DNA of 64,000 nucleotides, taken from the NCBI RefSeq assembly GCF_004797125.1, contig NZ_CP038810.1, forward strand, positions 1,984,001 through 2,048,000, read 5' to 3'. Below are positions 61,333-64,000 of the stretch, one piece after another (within the stretch, counting starts at the first letter, position 1; each line of letters starts with the position of its first letter). Source of the stretch: Flavobacterium sangjuense (lineage in GTDB: Bacteria; Bacteroidota; Bacteroidia; Flavobacteriales; Flavobacteriaceae). A model generated the notes under the pieces. That model had not been told where the DNA came from. It did not search any database and worked only from the letters and a program-made list of their open reading frames with translations. Position numbers and translations under genes: made by a program.

Positions 61333-63257
61333 TTTACAAATTTTTGAATGAGTACTTCTAATGCTAAAAAGAGTAAGGCTAAAATCACAAACCATTTCCA
61401 GATTTGCGTGTCGGTTCTATCGGTCTGAATGGTATTGAATACAGTTTCGATATCATCAATTTCGGTAAAGTTGCTTGCAGCATCTGGGTTTGCCAATGCC
61501 AAATTACTTTCGGTACGATTATAATTAAAACTAATATTCTGCACCAGATTCGTTCCGTTAAAGATACTAAAATTCCCGGCTTCTGTCGGATTGTCATTAA
61601 AAGTCATTTTGACTTTGGTGTTCAACAATTGTTGCACGGGAATAAAACTTTCGGTATTGTTTTTTACCGTTAGTATCTCATCTTTTGACAACAATGCATC
61701 CACTACAAATGGTTGGTCTTCTCCAATAATAAGCGCATTTACACCGGTTTTCTGACTGCTTTGCGTCATATTGTAAAAGGTTGGAACTATCAGTGGTGAG
61801 TTTTGGAAATTACTGTTGGTTTTGTTGATTGGAGCCGCAAAAACATATACTGAAGATAAGTCATTTGGCAACGAAGTCAGAAACGGACTTTGATCATCAT
61901 AAGTCAATATCGATGGCGTTGTGCTGCTCAAACCGAAAGCTATTTTAGTCGTCGGATATTGAAAATTATCAATCTTCTTTTCAAACACCGAACTGAATAA
62001 CGGATGATTAAAATTGATTTTTGTTACCTTTTTATCTGCCTGTGTTGCGGTTTTGAATTGCATTGCACCAAAGTTGGCTAAAAACGAATTCAACGCTGTT
62101 GGATTGCTTTCCTGAGCCGGAATGACAATCAGGTTTCCACCTTTTGTGACAAATGATTTTAGTGTAGTTTGCAATGCCTGCGGAATTTCTTTTAATTCAT
62201 TCAGCACAATCGCATCTTGTTTTTCTAACAGATTATAATCCAAATTCGCTAGCGGGAAGTTGTTGTAACTGAACTCATCATTCGTATAAATACGCGCCAG
62301 GAAATTACTCTTATCTGTATCACCAATACTGATAACATTGGTCAGACTTGGTTTTGAAATACTGAAGTAATAGGTGTTGTCATACGCTAAACCTTTATCA
62401 GCAACGGAAACATAGCCATGAAAATCTTCTTTTGGAATGGTGAAGTTGATGGTTTTAGTATTGGTTTCAAAGTTAATCAGCGTTTTAGCTGTCAACTTAT
62501 TTTTATTGTACAAGGCAATTGGAATATCCTTGAAGTCTTCGCCATTTGCGGATAGTTTTATTCCAATTTCATAAAAGCTGTCCAGTGTTTGTTGAATATA
62601 AACACTGTCAATGGCAATGTTATTCTTCTGTTCTGCTTCGGGAATGATGAAGTACACATTATCTTCTTTTCTAAAGCTTTTGGTTTGATTGGTTTCTAAA
62701 CCAACCGCATCTGTAATAACAATAATATCTTTGTTGAAAGCAGATTTGCGTGCGTTGACTTTTGCAATCAAATTATCCAAACGAAATGCCGATGCACTGT
62801 ATTTCAAGTCCTGCAAATCTTTTTGAATGGTCTTGATATCGGTGTTCCAATAATTATCCGAATTAGTAATCAACGAGAAGTTTTGTGCTTCGGGAGTATG
62901 CTCCAGTAAATCCTGAACGGCGCGTTTTAAGAGTTCCCCTTTTTTGCCTTTGGCCTGCATACTATAGGAATTGTCCAGAATAATATACATTTCATTAGTA
63001 TTCATTTTACTGTCTTTGGCAGCAAAGAAAGGTTGGGCGAAAGCCAATATCAAAAAGGCAAGCAGCAATAAACGGGTAAGAAGCAGCAACCATTTTTTGA
63101 TGGTGGAGCTTTTTCGGGTTTGTATTGAAAGTTCTTTTAGGAATTGTACGTTGGTGAAATACTCTTTCTTGAAACGACGTAGTTGAAATAAATGAACCAG
63201 AATTGGGATGACCAATAAGAAAAGAAAGTAAAGGACTTCTGGGTGTTTGAAATTCAT
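61329..63257 (-). CDS. BatA-domain protein with vWA-like domain
   Basis: A 642-aa membrane protein. It begins with the BatA domain (MNFKHPEVLYFLFLLVIPILVHLFQLRRFKKEYFTNV), a second helix near 55-75, and a vWA-like domain with MYIILDNSYSMQAKGKKGELLK (a MIDAS D-x-S-x-S, near 90) and VITDAVG. A long periplasmic region and a C-terminal helix close the protein. Such proteins occur near MoxR/Bat stress loci of Bacteroidota. ATG 63257 is chosen because a promoter lies in the longer frame. It is followed by the dihydroorotase-like gene with a 4-bp overlap. Confidence 0.9.
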   Translation of the reverse strand: MNFKHPEVLYFLFLLVIPILVHLFQLRRFKKEYFTNVQFLKELSIQTRKSSTIKKWLLLLTRLLLLAFLILAFAQPFFAAKDSKMNTNEMYIILDNSYSMQAKGKKGELLKRAVQDLLEHTPEAQNFSLITNSDNYWNTDIKTIQKDLQDLKYSASAFRLDNLIAKVNARKSAFNKDIIVITDAVGLETNQTKSFRKEDNVYFIIPEAEQKNNIAIDSVYIQQTLDSFYEIGIKLSANGEDFKDIPIALYNKNKLTAKTLINFETNTKTINFTIPKEDFHGYVSVADKGLAYDNTYYFSISKPSLTNVISIGDTDKSNFLARIYTNDEFSYNNFPLANLDYNLLEKQDAIVLNELKEIPQALQTTLKSFVTKGGNLIVIPAQESNPTALNSFLANFGAMQFKTATQADKKVTKINFNHPLFSSVFEKKIDNFQYPTTKIAFGLSSTTPSILTYDDQSPFLTSLPNDLSSVYVFAAPINKTNSNFQNSPLIVPTFYNMTQSSQKTGVNALIIGEDQPFVVDALLSKDEILTVKNNTESFIPVQQLLNTKVKMTFNDNPTEAGNFSIFNGTNLVQNISFNYNRTESNLALANPDAASNFTEIDDIETVFNTIQTDRTDTQIWKWFVILALLFLALEVLIQKFVK

Positions 63258-63274
63258 TTCTAATTTTGATTTGT

Positions 63275-63304
63275 CAAAAATAGCAATCAATTGTCAATTA
63301 TCAA
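63275..63304 (-). promoter_or_regulatory. Complete promoter of the BatA operon
   Basis: Minus strand TTG (63304-63302), 19-nt spacer, TATTTTTG (63282-63275). It abuts the helicase stop codon, so transcription of BatA and the following genes can start independently of the helicase gene. Confidence 0.6.
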
Positions 63305-64000
63305 CTATTTTTTCTTCTTTTTCGCCGCTCTTGTTTTCAATATATTTCTATTAACTGACGTTCCGGTTTTTTTCTTGGTTTTTGATGGACCGCCAAGGTT
63401 AACTTTTGTATTCTTCTTTGCCTTCTCATGAAAAGACGCGCCACCTTCCAGTTTGTTGGTTTTCAAAATGACCTTCATTTTCTTTTTGTCTTTTTCAAAC
63501 TCCAATAGGCGTGTAGCCACTTCAACGGTTGTCGGCAAATCTAAAATCTTGATTTCCTTATCCATCAGCATTTCTGCTTCTATCTGGATTTCCTGCTCAT
63601 TCGGACCAATCAAACTAATCGCAATACCCGATTTGTCGGCACGACCCGTACGACCAATTCGGTGAATGTATTGTTCCGGAACTTCCGAAAACTCTACGTT
63701 GATAACATGTGTCACATCCGAAATATCCAAACCTCTAGCCATAACATCTGTGGTAACAATTCCTCTGATTTCACCAGCTTGAAAGGAAGCCATAGTCTGC
63801 AAACGATAGTTTTGTGATTTGTTCGAATGGATGATTCCAAATTGCTCCGGATAGATTTCATCCAGCTTGACTGCCAGTAAATCGGCCGTTTTTTTATTGT
63901 TCACAAAAAGCAATACTCTTTCTAAAGCTTCGTCTTTTAGCAATTCTACAATCAGATTTGTCTTGGTCAAAAAGTTAGGCACAAAGTAACCTAGCTGTTC
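63305..64000 (-). CDS. DEAD-box RNA helicase, C-terminal part
   Basis: The last 231 codons of a helicase that continues beyond the right edge. Visible motifs are those of RecA-like domain 2: MLDILHSNKSQ-type IIHSNKSQNYR (motif IV region), VTTDVMARGLDISDV (motif V) and QYIHRIGRTGRADK (motif VI), followed by a basic tail (KKTGTSVNRNILKTRAAKKKKK) that could bind RNA. The motif set fits RhlE-type DEAD-box proteins, active in ribosome assembly and RNA turnover. The N-terminal Q, I, Ia and II motifs lie outside the window. Confidence 0.88.
   Translation of the reverse strand, partial: EQLGYFVPNFLTKTNLIVELLKDEALERVLLFVNNKKTADLLAVKLDEIYPEQFGIIHSNKSQNYRLQTMASFQAGEIRGIVTTDVMARGLDISDVTHVINVEFSEVPEQYIHRIGRTGRADKSGIAISLIGPNEQEIQIEAEMLMDKEIKILDLPTTVEVATRLLEFEKDKKKMKVILKTNKLEGGASFHEKAKKNTKVNLGGPSKTKKKTGTSVNRNILKTRAAKKKKK

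Overview
The window is AT-rich chromosomal DNA of a Flavobacteriaceae bacterium, most likely Flavobacterium or a close relative. The evidence is type IX secretion (T9SS) C-terminal sorting domains on two secreted proteins, many SPII lipoproteins, Bacteroidota forms of TamB, LptD and BatA, and upstream regions carrying the Bacteroidota sigma-A promoter (-33 TTG, 17-23 nt, -7 TAnnTTTG). No rRNA, tRNA, CRISPR array or transposase gene was seen. Both edges cut a gene: a protease-like lipoprotein on the left and a DEAD-box helicase on the right.

Layout. 1-2.9 kb: leftward DUF4159 protein, rsmE and tsaD. 2.9-11.4 kb: rightward tamB, pfkA, gapdh, a BadF-type sugar kinase and mgsA, so glycolysis and its methylglyoxal bypass sit together. 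11.4-18.4 kb: an accessory stretch of poorly known genes. It holds a TPR membrane protein, two lipoproteins, a membrane protein, then a tight leftward cassette (HEPN-like protein, unknown 153-aa protein, SecB-like chaperone) downstream of an OLD-family ATPase/TOPRIM nuclease. 18.4-22.5 kb: repeat-rich DNA and a large FG-GAP/VCBS secreted protein. 22.7-28.8 kb: leftward NhaP-type antiporter, small proteins, RidA and LptD. 28.8-39.3 kb: a long rightward series of two tandem cell-wall amidases, an MlaD/MCE protein, an Fe-S/CCG redox pair split by a HAD protein, a PAP2 phosphatase, and a NagZ-like GH3 fused to a serine hydrolase. 39.3-50.5 kb: mixed genes including a SusB-like GH97 with an MFS sugar transporter and a secreted M28 peptidase. 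50.5-64 kb: uvrA, an ECF sigma factor with a 47-codon companion ORF, nth, bcp, a conserved 488-aa unknown, an MBL hydrolase, an esterase, a dihydroorotase-like protein and BatA.

Themes. Envelope and peptidoglycan work dominates (TamB, LptD, MlaD, two amidases, NagZ-like/serine hydrolase fusion, sugar kinase). The best candidate for an undescribed system is the HEPN-like/153-aa/SecB-like cassette at 15.2-16.5 kb. Its three genes overlap by 4 bp each, and a strong terminator hairpin is buried in the coding end of the middle gene just before the chaperone gene. The non-coding DNA is also rich: an octamer-grid inverted repeat family at five loci, a hairpin family with constant flanks and changing stems at four loci (one inside an amidase gene), a four-arm foldable repeat, and a nine-unit 11-bp tandem array.
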